Below, piece by piece: positions 6,980 to 14,227 of a stretch of DNA of 15,686 nt. The notes under the pieces are model-generated. The model made no database searches. It was given only the letters and a program-made list of their open reading frames with translations, and was not told where the DNA came from. The position numbers were made by a program, and so were the translations under genes. The first letter of the stretch is position 1. Every line of letters starts with the position of its first letter. The DNA comes from Legionellales bacterium UBA4722 (GTDB taxonomy: Bacteria; Pseudomonadota; Gammaproteobacteria; DSM-16500), in assembly GCA_002404295.1 (NCBI GenBank), contig DHJK01000165.1, positions 1 to 15,686 on the forward strand, given 5' to 3'.

Positions 6980-7004
6980 GAAATTTTTGGGTTAGAAATT
7001 AATA

Positions 7005-7048
7005 GAGAGGGTTCACCCTCTCCCATACTCTCCCTAAAGGGAGAGGGG
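7005..7048 (+). repeat. Palindromic repeat between rpsN and rpsH (alternative hairpins)
   Basis: Within the 91-base gap, GAGAGGG (7005-7011) pairs with CCCTCTC (7016-7022) across a TTCA loop. CTCTCCCT (7028-7035) can pair with AGGGAGAG (7038-7045). A third, exclusive option pairs CCCTCTCCC (7016-7024) with GGGAGAGGG (7039-7047). No U-tract follows, so it does not look like an intrinsic terminator. Its hairpin-plus-purine-arm plan recalls the repeats at 14228 and 15635. It ends 22 bases before the rpsH start. It may be an inserted intergenic repeat, an RNA-processing signal or an attenuating structure. Confidence 0.7.
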
Positions 7049-7070
7049 ATTTAGAGAAAAGAGGTATATA

Positions 7071-7457
7071 ATGGATCCAATTGCAGATATGTTAACTCGG
7101 ATACGCAACGCGCAGGCTGTTGGGCATTTAGATATTAAATTGCCTGCTTCTACGCATAAAACAGCAATACTTGCTGTATTAAAAGAAGAAGGCTACATCA
7201 AAGATTTTGATGTTGTTGCTAACGGTGCTAAAAAAGATATTACTGTTACATTAAAATATTTTCAAGAACGTCCTGTTATAGCAAAAATACAGCGCGTTAG
7301 CCGACCAGGCTTAAGAGTGTATAAGCATAGCAATGAAATGCCAACAGTGCTTGCTGGTATGGGTATTGCCATTGTATCAACGCCTCAAGGTGTAATGACT
7401 GCAAAAGCTGCTCGTGCACAAAACATTGGCGGTGAAATTCTGTGTGTGGTTGAGTAA
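7071..7457 (+). CDS. rpsH: 30S ribosomal protein S8
   Basis: S8 is a central-domain primary binder of 16S rRNA and, in E. coli, the repressor of the spc operon. The 128-residue product (130 in E. coli) begins MDPIADMLTRIRNAQ and has the expected RVSRPGLRVY near 77-86, and VSTPQGVMTAKAARAQNIGG near 103-122. GAGG 6 bases before the ATG is the RBS, just downstream of the palindromic repeat, so folding of that repeat could influence its initiation. Confidence 0.98.
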   Translation: MDPIADMLTRIRNAQAVGHLDIKLPASTHKTAILAVLKEEGYIKDFDVVANGAKKDITVTLKYFQERPVIAKIQRVSRPGLRVYKHSNEMPTVLAGMGIAIVSTPQGVMTAKAARAQNIGGEILCVVE

Positions 7458-7469
7458 GGGGAGTAGAGT

Positions 7470-8039
7470 ATGATATCTGCATCAAGAGTAGGTAGAAAAC
7501 CAATTACGATTCCTACTGGGGTTGATGTTAAAATTCAAGCTCATGAGATTGCAATTAAGGGACCTAAAGGACATTTAACATTAGCTATTCATCCACATGT
7601 ACAAGTAGTACTGGATGATAAAGTTATTAAAGTTGAGCCTAACTCAGTTAAAGGTTATTGCCGCAAAGGTTCAGGTTCTAAATTACAAAATGCAATACCA
7701 GGGACAACTCGTTCTGATATTAATAATGCAGTTTATGGCGTATCAACTGGTTTTGAACGTAAACTCATTTTGGTTGGAGTGGGCTACAAAGCAGCAGTTA
7801 AGGGTAATGCTTTAGCGCTAACACTTGGTTATTCTCACCCGGTAGAAATTATTGCACCGGAAGGAATAACAATTGAAACACCATCTGTAACAGAAATTAT
7901 TGTTAAAGGTGCTGATAAACATTTAGTGGGTCATGTTGCTTCCATCATTAGAAGTAAACGTCCTCCTGAGCCTTACAAAGGAAAGGGAATACGATATTTT
8001 AATGAAAATATTATTCGCAAAGAAACCAAGAAGAAGTAA
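7470..8039 (+). CDS. rplF: 50S ribosomal protein L6
   Basis: L6 lies near the sarcin-ricin loop and the factor-binding centre. The 189-residue product (177 in E. coli) has two L6 folds: SRVGRKPITIPTGVDVKI at the start, LVGVGYKAAVKGN near 100-112, and the signature PEPYKGKGIRY near 166-176. The extra length comes mainly from a loop of the first domain, about residues 60-73 (KGYCRKGSGSKLQ), where E. coli is shorter. The sequence GGGGAG upstream is a strong RBS. It follows rpsH after 12 bases. Confidence 0.97.
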   Translation: MISASRVGRKPITIPTGVDVKIQAHEIAIKGPKGHLTLAIHPHVQVVLDDKVIKVEPNSVKGYCRKGSGSKLQNAIPGTTRSDINNAVYGVSTGFERKLILVGVGYKAAVKGNALALTLGYSHPVEIIAPEGITIETPSVTEIIVKGADKHLVGHVASIIRSKRPPEPYKGKGIRYFNENIIRKETKKK

Positions 8040-8057
8040 TAGGCAGGATTTTTATTT

Positions 8058-8414
8058 ATGATGAAGAAAAAAATATCAAGATTGCGCAGAGCCAAACGTG
8101 GAAGAATGAAGTCCATGGAATTGGAAGTAATACGTATAAGTGTTCATAGAACACCAAGACATATTTACGCGCAAGTTCTCTCAGCGAATGGCGCAAATGT
8201 TTTAGCTTCGGCTTCTACATTAGATAAACAGATTCAAGGGAAAGTAAAATCAACAGGAAACATAGAGGCAGCTCAACTCGTTGGCAAAATTCTTGCTGAA
8301 CGTGCTCTGAGTGTTGGTATCCAAAAAGTTGCATTTGACAGATCAGGTTTTATTTATCATGGTCGTGTTAAAGCACTAGCGGATGCTGCTAGACAAGCTG
8401 GTTTATTATTTTAA
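8058..8414 (+). CDS. rplR: 50S ribosomal protein L18
   Basis: L18 binds 5S rRNA with L5 and L25. The 118-residue product (117 in E. coli) opens with a Lys/Arg-rich helix (KKKISRLRRAKRGR) and has ISVHRTPRHIYAQV near 27-40 and the closing FDRSGFIYHGRVKALADAAR near 94-113. Two ATGs stand in tandem at 8058 and 8061; AGGA at 8045-8048 fits either, and the first was taken. The sequence is otherwise ordinary. Confidence 0.97.
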   Translation: MMKKKISRLRRAKRGRMKSMELEVIRISVHRTPRHIYAQVLSANGANVLASASTLDKQIQGKVKSTGNIEAAQLVGKILAERALSVGIQKVAFDRSGFIYHGRVKALADAARQAGLLF

Positions 8415-8431
8415 AGGTTAAGGGTTGACTT

Positions 8432-8938
8432 ATGGGTTTTGACCGCGCAACAAAAAGTGATGGTCTGCAAGAAAAATTGATTGCAGTATCACGCCATGCA
8501 AAAGTGGTAAAGGGTGGTAGGATTTTTAGCTTTAAAGTGCTAATTGTCGTAGGTGATGGCAAAGGTCTTATTGGTGTGGGTGTTGGTAAAGCACGTGAAG
8601 TTCCTGTCGCTATACAAAAGGGATTGGAAAATGCGCGCAAAAACACAAGAAAAATCACACTTAAAGGCGATACTTTGTATTATGCAATGACGGGTAAGCA
8701 TGGTGCATCAAAAGTCTTTATGAAGCCCGCGTCTGATGGTACGGGTATCATTGCAGGTGGTGCTATGAGACCTGTGTTTGAAGTGCTTGGTGTTAAGAAT
8801 GTATTGGCGAAAATTGTGGGTTCTACTAATCCTATTAATGTGGTTAGAGCAACGATCAATGCATTAGAAAATATTTCAACACCTGAAACAGTTGCTTCTA
8901 AACGCGGCAAAACAGTTGAACAAATTACTGAGAATTAA
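8432..8938 (+). CDS. rpsE: 30S ribosomal protein S5
   Basis: S5 lies at the mRNA entry channel and affects decoding accuracy. The 168-residue product (167 in E. coli) has the double-stranded-RNA-binding-like N-terminal domain with VKGGRIFSFKVLIVVGDGKG near 25-44 and GVGVGKAREVPVAI near 46-59, then the C-terminal domain with IAGGAMRPVFEVLGVKNVLA near 107-126. The stop is 3 bases before rpmD. Confidence 0.98.
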   Translation: MGFDRATKSDGLQEKLIAVSRHAKVVKGGRIFSFKVLIVVGDGKGLIGVGVGKAREVPVAIQKGLENARKNTRKITLKGDTLYYAMTGKHGASKVFMKPASDGTGIIAGGAMRPVFEVLGVKNVLAKIVGSTNPINVVRATINALENISTPETVASKRGKTVEQITEN

Positions 8939-8941
8939 ACA

Positions 8942-9130
8942 ATGAGCAGTATTAAACAATTAAAAGTGACATTGATGCGTAGCATGATTGCTAGACATCC
9001 AAAGCATAAAGAATGTGTGAAGGGTTTAGGTTTACGCCGCCCACATCATACAGTTGTCGTTGCTGATACTCCTTGTAATCGTGGGATTATCAACAAGGTA
9101 TCTTACTTATTATCAGTAGAGGAAATATAG
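8942..9130 (+). CDS. rpmD: 50S ribosomal protein L30
   Basis: L30 is a small surface protein of the large subunit. The 62-residue product (59 in E. coli) has the expected KVTLMRSMIARHPKHKECVK near 8-27, then GLGLRRPHHTVV, and a C-terminal strand NKVSYLLSV. There is no strong RBS; the gene follows rpsE after 3 bases, so reinitiation or coupling is likely. One base separates it from rplO. Confidence 0.96.
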   Translation: MSSIKQLKVTLMRSMIARHPKHKECVKGLGLRRPHHTVVVADTPCNRGIINKVSYLLSVEEI

Positions 9131-9131
9131 A

Positions 9132-9572
9132 ATGTACCTCAATACGCTACAACCAGCGCCAGGTGCAAAAACACCAGCCAAAAGACTCGGTCGTGGAATA
9201 GGCTCAGGTAAAGGTAAAACATGCGGACGTGGCCATAAAGGTCAAAAAGCCCGCTCAGGTGGATTTCATAAAGTAGGCTTTGAAGGCGGTCAGATGCCTA
9301 TGCAACGTCGTATGCCTAAGTCCGGCTTTAGATCGCAAAAAGCATTAGTGAGCGCTGAAGTTCGCTTAGGTGATTTAAATTCAATGACTGCTGAAGTTGT
9401 TGACCTTATTTCTTTAAAAGATGCTGGCTTAATTAATAAAAACATTCGATTTGTCAAAATTATTTTGGCAGGTGAGCTGGATGAAAAGAAAGTATTAGTT
9501 GTGCAAGGTGTAGGGATTACTGCAGGCGCACGTAAAATAATTGAAGCGATGGGCGGAAAGGTTGAGGCTTAA
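9132..9572 (+). CDS. rplO: 50S ribosomal protein L15
   Basis: L15 is a late-assembly large-subunit protein with a long basic extension threaded through rRNA. The 146-residue product (144 in E. coli) has the Gly/Lys/Arg-rich N-terminus RLGRGIGSGKGKTCGRGHKG near 18-37, then GFEGGQMPMQRRMPKSGF near 50-67. AGAGGAAA serves as RBS. Its TAA stop is directly followed by the secY ATG. Confidence 0.98.
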   Translation: MYLNTLQPAPGAKTPAKRLGRGIGSGKGKTCGRGHKGQKARSGGFHKVGFEGGQMPMQRRMPKSGFRSQKALVSAEVRLGDLNSMTAEVVDLISLKDAGLINKNIRFVKIILAGELDEKKVLVVQGVGITAGARKIIEAMGGKVEA

Positions 9573-10901
9573 ATGGCAACAAACAATCGCGGTATAAATA
9601 CTGCAAGTGCGGGTATAGCAGATTTAAAACGTCGTTTGTTGTTTGTGTTATTTGCAATCCTCGTATTTCGAATTGGATCTTATATTCCTGTTCCAGGATT
9701 AAATCCACAACGATTACAGGATATGTTTAACGCGCAACAGAATAACATTATTGGTTTATTCAATATGTTTTCAGGCGGCGCGTTAATGCGCTTTAGCTTG
9801 TTTGCATTAGGGATTATGCCTTATATATCTGCATCGATTATTATGCAGTTATTGACACTAGTGTCTCCCCAACTTGCAGAGCTTCGTAAAGAAGGTGAGT
9901 CTGGCCAACGCAAAATAAATAAATATACACGCTACGGCACGTTGATATTGTCAACTGTTCAAGCCGCAGGGATTGCAAAGATGCTAGTTTCACAGGGCAT
10001 TGCATTAGATCCAAGCTTTTCGTTTTATTTTATTACAACATTGACCCTAGTAACGGGCACGTTGTTTTTGATGTGGCTAGGTGAGCAAGTAACTGAGCGT
10101 GGAATTGGTAACGGTATATCACTTATCATTTTCGCAGGAATCGTAGCTGGATTGCCTTCTGCTATTGGCAAAACGCTTGAACAGGTCAGAGAAGGCCAAT
10201 TACAGATTGTGGTCTTACTGTTGATTGTTGTAGTAGTTGCGGTAGTAATTGGTTTTGTTGTGTTTATGGAACGGGGTCAGCGTAGAATTACAATAAATTA
10301 CGCTCGTAGAATGCAAGGTGGTAATGTTTATTCTGCGAAAAGCAGTCATTTACCCTTAAAAATTAATATGGCAGGTGTGATACCTCCTATTTTTGCCTCA
10401 AGCATTATTTTGCTACCCGCGACACTTGCACAGTGGTTTGGACACGGAAAAGGTATGGGGTGGCTGGCCGCAGTGGGCGTGGCGTTACAAAATGGCCAAC
10501 CTTTGCACATGTTGTTGTTTGCAGCTTCCATTATATTTTTCTGCTTTTTGTATACGGCGATGCTATTTAATCCTCGTGACACAGCTGAAAATTTAAAGAA
10601 ATCCGGTGCATTTATACCGGGTATACGACCAGGTGAACATACAGCAAATTACATTGATACTGTCATGACGCGTCTTACTCTGGCAGGATCCATATATGTC
10701 ACTTTGGTCTGTTTATTGCCTGAATTTATGATATTAACTTGGAACGTGCCCTTTTATTTCGGTGGAACGTCATTGTTAATTATCGTAGTAGTAGTCATGG
10801 ACTTTATGGCACAGGTACAAGCGCACATTATGTCCTATCAGTACGAATCATTACTGAAAAAGACGAGTGTACGCGGTGGTGGTCTAGGGTTGTTGCGTTA
10901 A
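9573..10901 (+). CDS. secY: Preprotein translocase channel subunit SecY
   Basis: SecY is the inner-membrane pore of the SecYEG translocon, which exports unfolded proteins with SecA and inserts membrane proteins from the ribosome. The 442-residue product (443 in E. coli) has about ten hydrophobic segments, roughly at 20-40, 70-95, 118-140, 150-172, 182-203, 210-235, 270-290, 312-332, 370-390 and 395-415. Motifs include GIMPYISASIIMQLL in the second segment, GNGISLIIFAGI near 180, GVIPPIFASSIILLP in the seventh, and the cytosolic loop FIPGIRPGEHTANYID. It starts immediately after the rplO stop, the usual placement in the spc operon. Confidence 0.98.
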   Translation: MATNNRGINTASAGIADLKRRLLFVLFAILVFRIGSYIPVPGLNPQRLQDMFNAQQNNIIGLFNMFSGGALMRFSLFALGIMPYISASIIMQLLTLVSPQLAELRKEGESGQRKINKYTRYGTLILSTVQAAGIAKMLVSQGIALDPSFSFYFITTLTLVTGTLFLMWLGEQVTERGIGNGISLIIFAGIVAGLPSAIGKTLEQVREGQLQIVVLLLIVVVVAVVIGFVVFMERGQRRITINYARRMQGGNVYSAKSSHLPLKINMAGVIPPIFASSIILLPATLAQWFGHGKGMGWLAAVGVALQNGQPLHMLLFAASIIFFCFLYTAMLFNPRDTAENLKKSGAFIPGIRPGEHTANYIDTVMTRLTLAGSIYVTLVCLLPEFMILTWNVPFYFGGTSLLIIVVVVMDFMAQVQAHIMSYQYESLLKKTSVRGGGLGLLR

Positions 10902-10913
10902 TTGGGGTGTTTT

Positions 10914-11027
10914 ATGAAAGTAGGTGCATCAGTAAAGAAAATGTGTCGCAATTGTAAAGTTGTGCGCAGAAGCGGTGTGGTTAGAGTTATTTGCAAAGAA
11001 AAAAAGCATAAGCAAAGACAAGGTTAA
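10914..11027 (+). CDS. rpmJ: 50S ribosomal protein L36, zinc-ribbon type
   Basis: This short gene encodes 37 residues starting MKVGASVKKMCRNCKVVRRS. L36 is the smallest large-subunit protein and stabilises 23S rRNA. Cys11, Cys14, Cys27 and His32 form the CxxC...C...H zinc ribbon of the zinc-containing L36 form, usually 37-38 residues long. GGGGTG lies in the 12-base gap after secY. The position between secY and rpsM is the standard gammaproteobacterial one. It is the last gene of the spc-type block. Confidence 0.97.
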   Translation: MKVGASVKKMCRNCKVVRRSGVVRVICKEKKHKQRQG

Positions 11028-11046
11028 TGATTAGTTGATTACTGTG

Positions 11047-11082
11047 TTGCTTTTTTATCAGTAGGATATTAAACTGACCGCC
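11047..11082 (+). promoter_or_regulatory. Probable alpha-operon promoter ahead of rpsM
   Basis: TTGCTT (11047-11052) and TAAACT (11070-11075) are spaced by 17 bases, followed by GACCGCC, a GC-rich discriminator, and CCATTTT, which also follows the discriminator ahead of rplN. E. coli has P-alpha at the same place. The implied leader is about 50 bases; I do not see an evident match to the E. coli S4-binding pseudoknot in it, but this was judged by eye. Confidence 0.5.
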
Positions 11083-11129
11083 ATTTTGAGTTATGTGAAT
11101 ATTGAATGAGAAGTAGTAGGAGTGTTTGA

Positions 11130-11486
11130 ATGGCAGCCCGTATTGCAGGCGTAAATATACCAGTACAGAAACATATAGTTATCGGCCTTACCGCTATTTA
11201 TGGTGTCGGACGTAGTAAAGCTAGACGTATCTGTACATCAGCGAATGTAAATCCGCAAACTAAAGGAAAAGAGCTTTCTGAAGCAGAGCTTGAAAGTTTG
11301 CGTAGTGAAATAGCCAAGATAAAAGTTGAAGGTGACTTGCGTCGAGATGTTTCAATGAATATTAAGCGTCTAGTCGAGCTTGGTTCTTATCGTGGAACGA
11401 GACATCGTCGTGGTTTACCTGTTCGCGGACAGCGCACACGTACCAATGCACGAACACGTAAAGGTAAGCGTAAAGGTAAAGTATAA
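11130..11486 (+). CDS. rpsM: 30S ribosomal protein S13
   Basis: S13 forms intersubunit bridges and contacts P-site tRNA. The 118-residue product (118 in E. coli) begins ARIAGVNIPVQKHIVIGLTA, has YGVGRSKARRIC near 24-35 and the arginine-rich GSYRGTRHRRGLPVRGQRTR near 88-107, and ends in a Lys/Arg tail. AGTAGGAG lies upstream of the ATG. It is the first gene of the alpha-type block, after a 102-base gap. Confidence 0.98.
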   Translation: MAARIAGVNIPVQKHIVIGLTAIYGVGRSKARRICTSANVNPQTKGKELSEAELESLRSEIAKIKVEGDLRRDVSMNIKRLVELGSYRGTRHRRGLPVRGQRTRTNARTRKGKRKGKV

Positions 11487-11529
11487 TCTAGCTAGTTGAT
11501 ATTTAAGCAATTTAGGAAATTATATTCAA

Positions 11530-12054
11530 ATGACAGAACAACAGACAAAAGAAGTTAAAGCTACTACAAAAGGTGCTAAAGTGCCTAATGTACCTGCTGA
11601 AATTGCTGAAGATGAAGATTCAGGGTCTAAAACGACTGGTTCTTCTACGCAAACTCAGGTAGCAGCAGCGGGGCCCACAAAAGGGCGTAAGAAAATCAAA
11701 AAAACCGTTTTTGATGGCGTTGTACATATACGCGCTTCATTTAACAATACGATTGTAACGATTACAGACGTCCAAGGTAATGCAGTTTCGTGGTCTAGTG
11801 CCGCTAGCTGTGGATACCGTGGATCACGTAAGTCTACGCCCTATGCAGCTGGTGAAGCAGGTACTAAAGCAGCATCGATCGCGATAGAAAATTTCGGCAT
11901 GAAAAGTGTGCATGTCAGAGTAAAAGGCCCTGGTCCTGGAAGAGAGTCTGCTATCAGATCATTGCATGCGGCAGGATTAAAGATTTTGTCAATTACAGAT
12001 GCGACAGGTATACCATTTAATGGTTGCCGTGATCCTAAAAAACGAAGAGTATAG
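11530..12054 (+). CDS. rpsK: 30S ribosomal protein S11 with long N-terminal extension
   Basis: S11 lies on the small-subunit platform beside the E site. The 174-residue product is far longer than the usual 129. The core begins near residue 60 (VFDGVVHIRASFNNTIVTIT) and includes GSRKSTPYAAGEAG, VKGPGPGRESAIRSLHAAG and the C-terminal NGCRDPKKRRV. About 44 extra residues precede it, rich in Thr, Lys, Ser, Ala and Glu and probably disordered. The RBS (AGGAA) is 11 bases from the ATG, somewhat far. An in-frame GTG at 11581, with AGGTG 5 bases upstream, is an alternative start that would still leave an extension of about 27 residues. Confidence 0.96.
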   Translation: MTEQQTKEVKATTKGAKVPNVPAEIAEDEDSGSKTTGSSTQTQVAAAGPTKGRKKIKKTVFDGVVHIRASFNNTIVTITDVQGNAVSWSSAASCGYRGSRKSTPYAAGEAGTKAASIAIENFGMKSVHVRVKGPGPGRESAIRSLHAAGLKILSITDATGIPFNGCRDPKKRRV

Positions 12055-12069
12055 TGTAGGAGAAGGTTG

Positions 12070-12702
12070 ATGGCTAGTCAGCGTAGCCCACGGGCTAAAC
12101 GTAGATGTAAGTACTCACGTAGAGAGAAAGCAGATCTTTCGTTAACAAGCGGAGTCCGTTCGTTAGACTCTAAATGTAAGTTAGATACTGCGCCAGGTGT
12201 TCATGGTGCAAGACGCGGCCGTGAAACTGAATACGGATTACAGTTACGCGAAAAACAAAAGGTACGTCGCACTTATGGTGTTATGGAACGTCCATTTGTT
12301 AATTATTTTAAGAAAGCAGCTCGCTTAAAAGGTTCTACAGGTGAAAATCTGTTAAAACTTTTAGAATGCAGGTTGGATAATGTAGTTTACAAAATGGGGT
12401 TTGCAGCGACCCGAGCTATGGCAAGGCAGTTAGTCAATCACTGTGCTATCTTGGTAAATGGTAGAGTTGTTAACATACCTTCTTACTCTGTGATGGTAGG
12501 CGATGTGATTAGCCTTAAGGATAGTGCTAAGCAACAGCTACGTGTACAAAATGCACTTTCTTTAGCGCAAGCTAGACAAGGTTGCAGTTGGTTGGAGGTT
12601 GATGTAACAGAACTCAAAGGCACGTTCAAACAAATGCCAGAGAGAAGTGACTTGCCCCCAGATATTAATGAGAAGCTCATTGTTGAGCTTTATTCTAAGT
12701 AA
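12070..12702 (+). CDS. rpsD: 30S ribosomal protein S4
   Basis: S4 nucleates assembly of the 16S 5' domain and, in E. coli, represses the alpha operon. I chose ATG 12070 over the TTG one codon upstream because AGGAG at 12058-12062 is 7 bases away. The 210-residue product (206 in E. coli) has LREKQKVRRTYGVMERPFVN near 60-79, the S4 RNA-binding domain with LECRLDNVVYKMGFAATRAM near 100-119 and NGRVVNIPSYSV, and the ending INEKLIVELYSK. The first 15 residues (SQRSPRAKRRCKY) differ from the E. coli start. Confidence 0.97.
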   Translation: MASQRSPRAKRRCKYSRREKADLSLTSGVRSLDSKCKLDTAPGVHGARRGRETEYGLQLREKQKVRRTYGVMERPFVNYFKKAARLKGSTGENLLKLLECRLDNVVYKMGFAATRAMARQLVNHCAILVNGRVVNIPSYSVMVGDVISLKDSAKQQLRVQNALSLAQARQGCSWLEVDVTELKGTFKQMPERSDLPPDINEKLIVELYSK

Positions 12703-12727
12703 CTATTGGATTTTATGAGGTTATTTC

Positions 12728-13720
12728 ATGCAGAATAATCCATATGAGTTTTTGACCCCACGTGAAATTGTTGTTGAAGCAATAACACCATTCCGTGCTA
12801 AGGTCACATTGGAACCGTTAGAGTTAGGTTATGGGCATACATTAGGAACAACATTACGAAGAATGTTACTTTCGTCAATGCCTGGTGCTGCTATTGTAGA
12901 AGTAAAAATTGATGGCGTATTGCACGAGTATGGTACTATACCTGGCGTACAGGAAGACGTTATTGAGATTCTATTGAATCTTAAAAATGTTGCTATCAAA
13001 CTACTTGGCCGTGAAGAAGTCATCTTAAAGCTAAGCAAAAAAGGTCCTGGACCAGTGCTTGCGGGTGATATAACCCTAGAACATGATATACAGATCATTA
13101 ACCCTGAGCTTGTCATTTGTCATCTAAATGAAACAGCTGAGATTAATATGACTCTCAAGGTTCAGTTAGGACGTGGCTATAAAACAGCCTCTATACATAG
13201 CCGTGATACAGAAGAAGAAAAAGTAGCTGTGGGTGTATTGCATTTGGATGCAAGTTTCAGCCCAGTTCGCAGAGTCACTTATTCTGTAGAAAGTGCGCGT
13301 GTAGAACAACGTACTAACTTGGATAAATTAGTTATAGATCTTGAAACAAACGGAACCTTAGATCCAGAAGAAGCAATTCGTCGTACTGCTACTATTTTAC
13401 AACAGCAGTTAGCACCTTTTGTTGATTTAAGATCTTCACCGATGTTGAAAGAGAATGCTGATTTACAATCTGTTAATCCTATATTCATGCGTCCAGTGGA
13501 TGATCTTGAGTTAACAGTAAGATCCGCTAATTGTCTGAAAGCAGAAAGTATTTTCTTTATTGGTGATTTAGTGCAACGTAGCGAGACAGACTTGCTAAAA
13601 ACACCAAACTTAGGAAAAAAATCACTGACAGAAATTAAAAATGTCTTGTCTACACATGGACTCGCCTTAGGTACACGGTTAGAACATTGGCAGTCAGTCA
13701 ATCATAAAGATAAAGAGTAG
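12728..13720 (+). CDS. rpoA: RNA polymerase alpha subunit
   Basis: Alpha dimerises to scaffold RNA polymerase and its C-terminal domain binds UP elements and activators. The 330-residue product (329 in E. coli) has the assembly region GYGHTLGTTLRRMLLSSMPG near 34-53 and GVQEDVIEILLNLK near 73-86, and the C-terminal domain from about residue 250. Arg265 in VRSANCLK matches the key DNA-contacting arginine of E. coli. The linker and the NLGKKSLTEIKNVL helix-hairpin-helix near 294-307 are normal. TGAGG upstream is the RBS. Its place between rpsD and rplQ is standard. Confidence 0.98.
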   Translation: MQNNPYEFLTPREIVVEAITPFRAKVTLEPLELGYGHTLGTTLRRMLLSSMPGAAIVEVKIDGVLHEYGTIPGVQEDVIEILLNLKNVAIKLLGREEVILKLSKKGPGPVLAGDITLEHDIQIINPELVICHLNETAEINMTLKVQLGRGYKTASIHSRDTEEEKVAVGVLHLDASFSPVRRVTYSVESARVEQRTNLDKLVIDLETNGTLDPEEAIRRTATILQQQLAPFVDLRSSPMLKENADLQSVNPIFMRPVDDLELTVRSANCLKAESIFFIGDLVQRSETDLLKTPNLGKKSLTEIKNVLSTHGLALGTRLEHWQSVNHKDKE

Positions 13721-13731
13721 GAAGGTTTTTT

Positions 13732-14115
13732 ATGCGTCATCGACACAGTGGTAGATATTTTGGCCGTAATAGCAGTCATCGTAAGGCCATGTTTAAAAAC
13801 ATGATGGTTTCTTTGCTTAAACACGAGTTGATTAAGACAACCGTGGCTAAAGCAAAAGAATTAAGAGGCTACATTGAGCCTTTGATCACCATGGCTAAAT
13901 CAGATAGCGTACATCATCGTCGTATCGCGTTTGCACGTTTACGTGATAGAGAGATGGTAACCAAGCTATTTAATGAACTTGCTCCCCATTTTCACGCACG
14001 TCCAGGTGGTTACCTGCGCGTATTAAAATGTGGTTACCGTAAAGGTGATGCGGCTCCTATGGCTATTATTGAGCTTGTGGGTCGTGAGAAATCAGCTGAA
14101 GAAGTTGCTGCTTAA
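13732..14115 (+). CDS. rplQ: 50S ribosomal protein L17
   Basis: L17 lies near the tunnel exit. The 127-residue product (127 in E. coli) begins MRHRHSGRYFGRNSSHRKAM and has the LLKHELIKTTVAKAKELRGY segment near 28-47, the RLRDREMVTKLFNELAPHF segment and the GGYLRVLKCGYRKGDAAPMA signature near 90-109. Its RBS, AGGAAGG, lies just after the rpoA stop. It is the last gene of the ribosomal cluster and is followed by an intrinsic terminator. Confidence 0.98.
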   Translation: MRHRHSGRYFGRNSSHRKAMFKNMMVSLLKHELIKTTVAKAKELRGYIEPLITMAKSDSVHHRRIAFARLRDREMVTKLFNELAPHFHARPGGYLRVLKCGYRKGDAAPMAIIELVGREKSAEEVAA

Positions 14116-14154
14116 TTAGAGTTTTAAATTCTAATAACAGTGTACTTTTATATA

Positions 14155-14186
14155 GCCTCTCTTTAGAAATAAAGAGGGGCTTTTTT
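14155..14186 (+). terminator. Intrinsic terminator after rplQ
   Basis: GCCTCTCTTTA (14155-14165) pairs with TAAAGAGGGGC (14170-14180) around a GAAA tetraloop. This gives an 11-base stem with a single U-G wobble, followed directly by six T (14181-14186). It starts 40 bases after the rplQ stop and ends the ribosomal transcription unit. It is the only convincing intrinsic terminator I see in the window. Confidence 0.9.
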
Positions 14187-14227
14187 ATACAAAAAAATGT
14201 CATTTCCACGAAGACGCTATTGACCAC

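Noticed and set aside
10992..11057. Possible terminator between rpmJ and rpsM (AAGCAA near the rpmJ end with TTGCTT before a T-run)
   Set aside because: Only six base pairs around a loop of many bases, with AT-rich pairing; TTGCTT is better explained as the -35 element of the alpha promoter.
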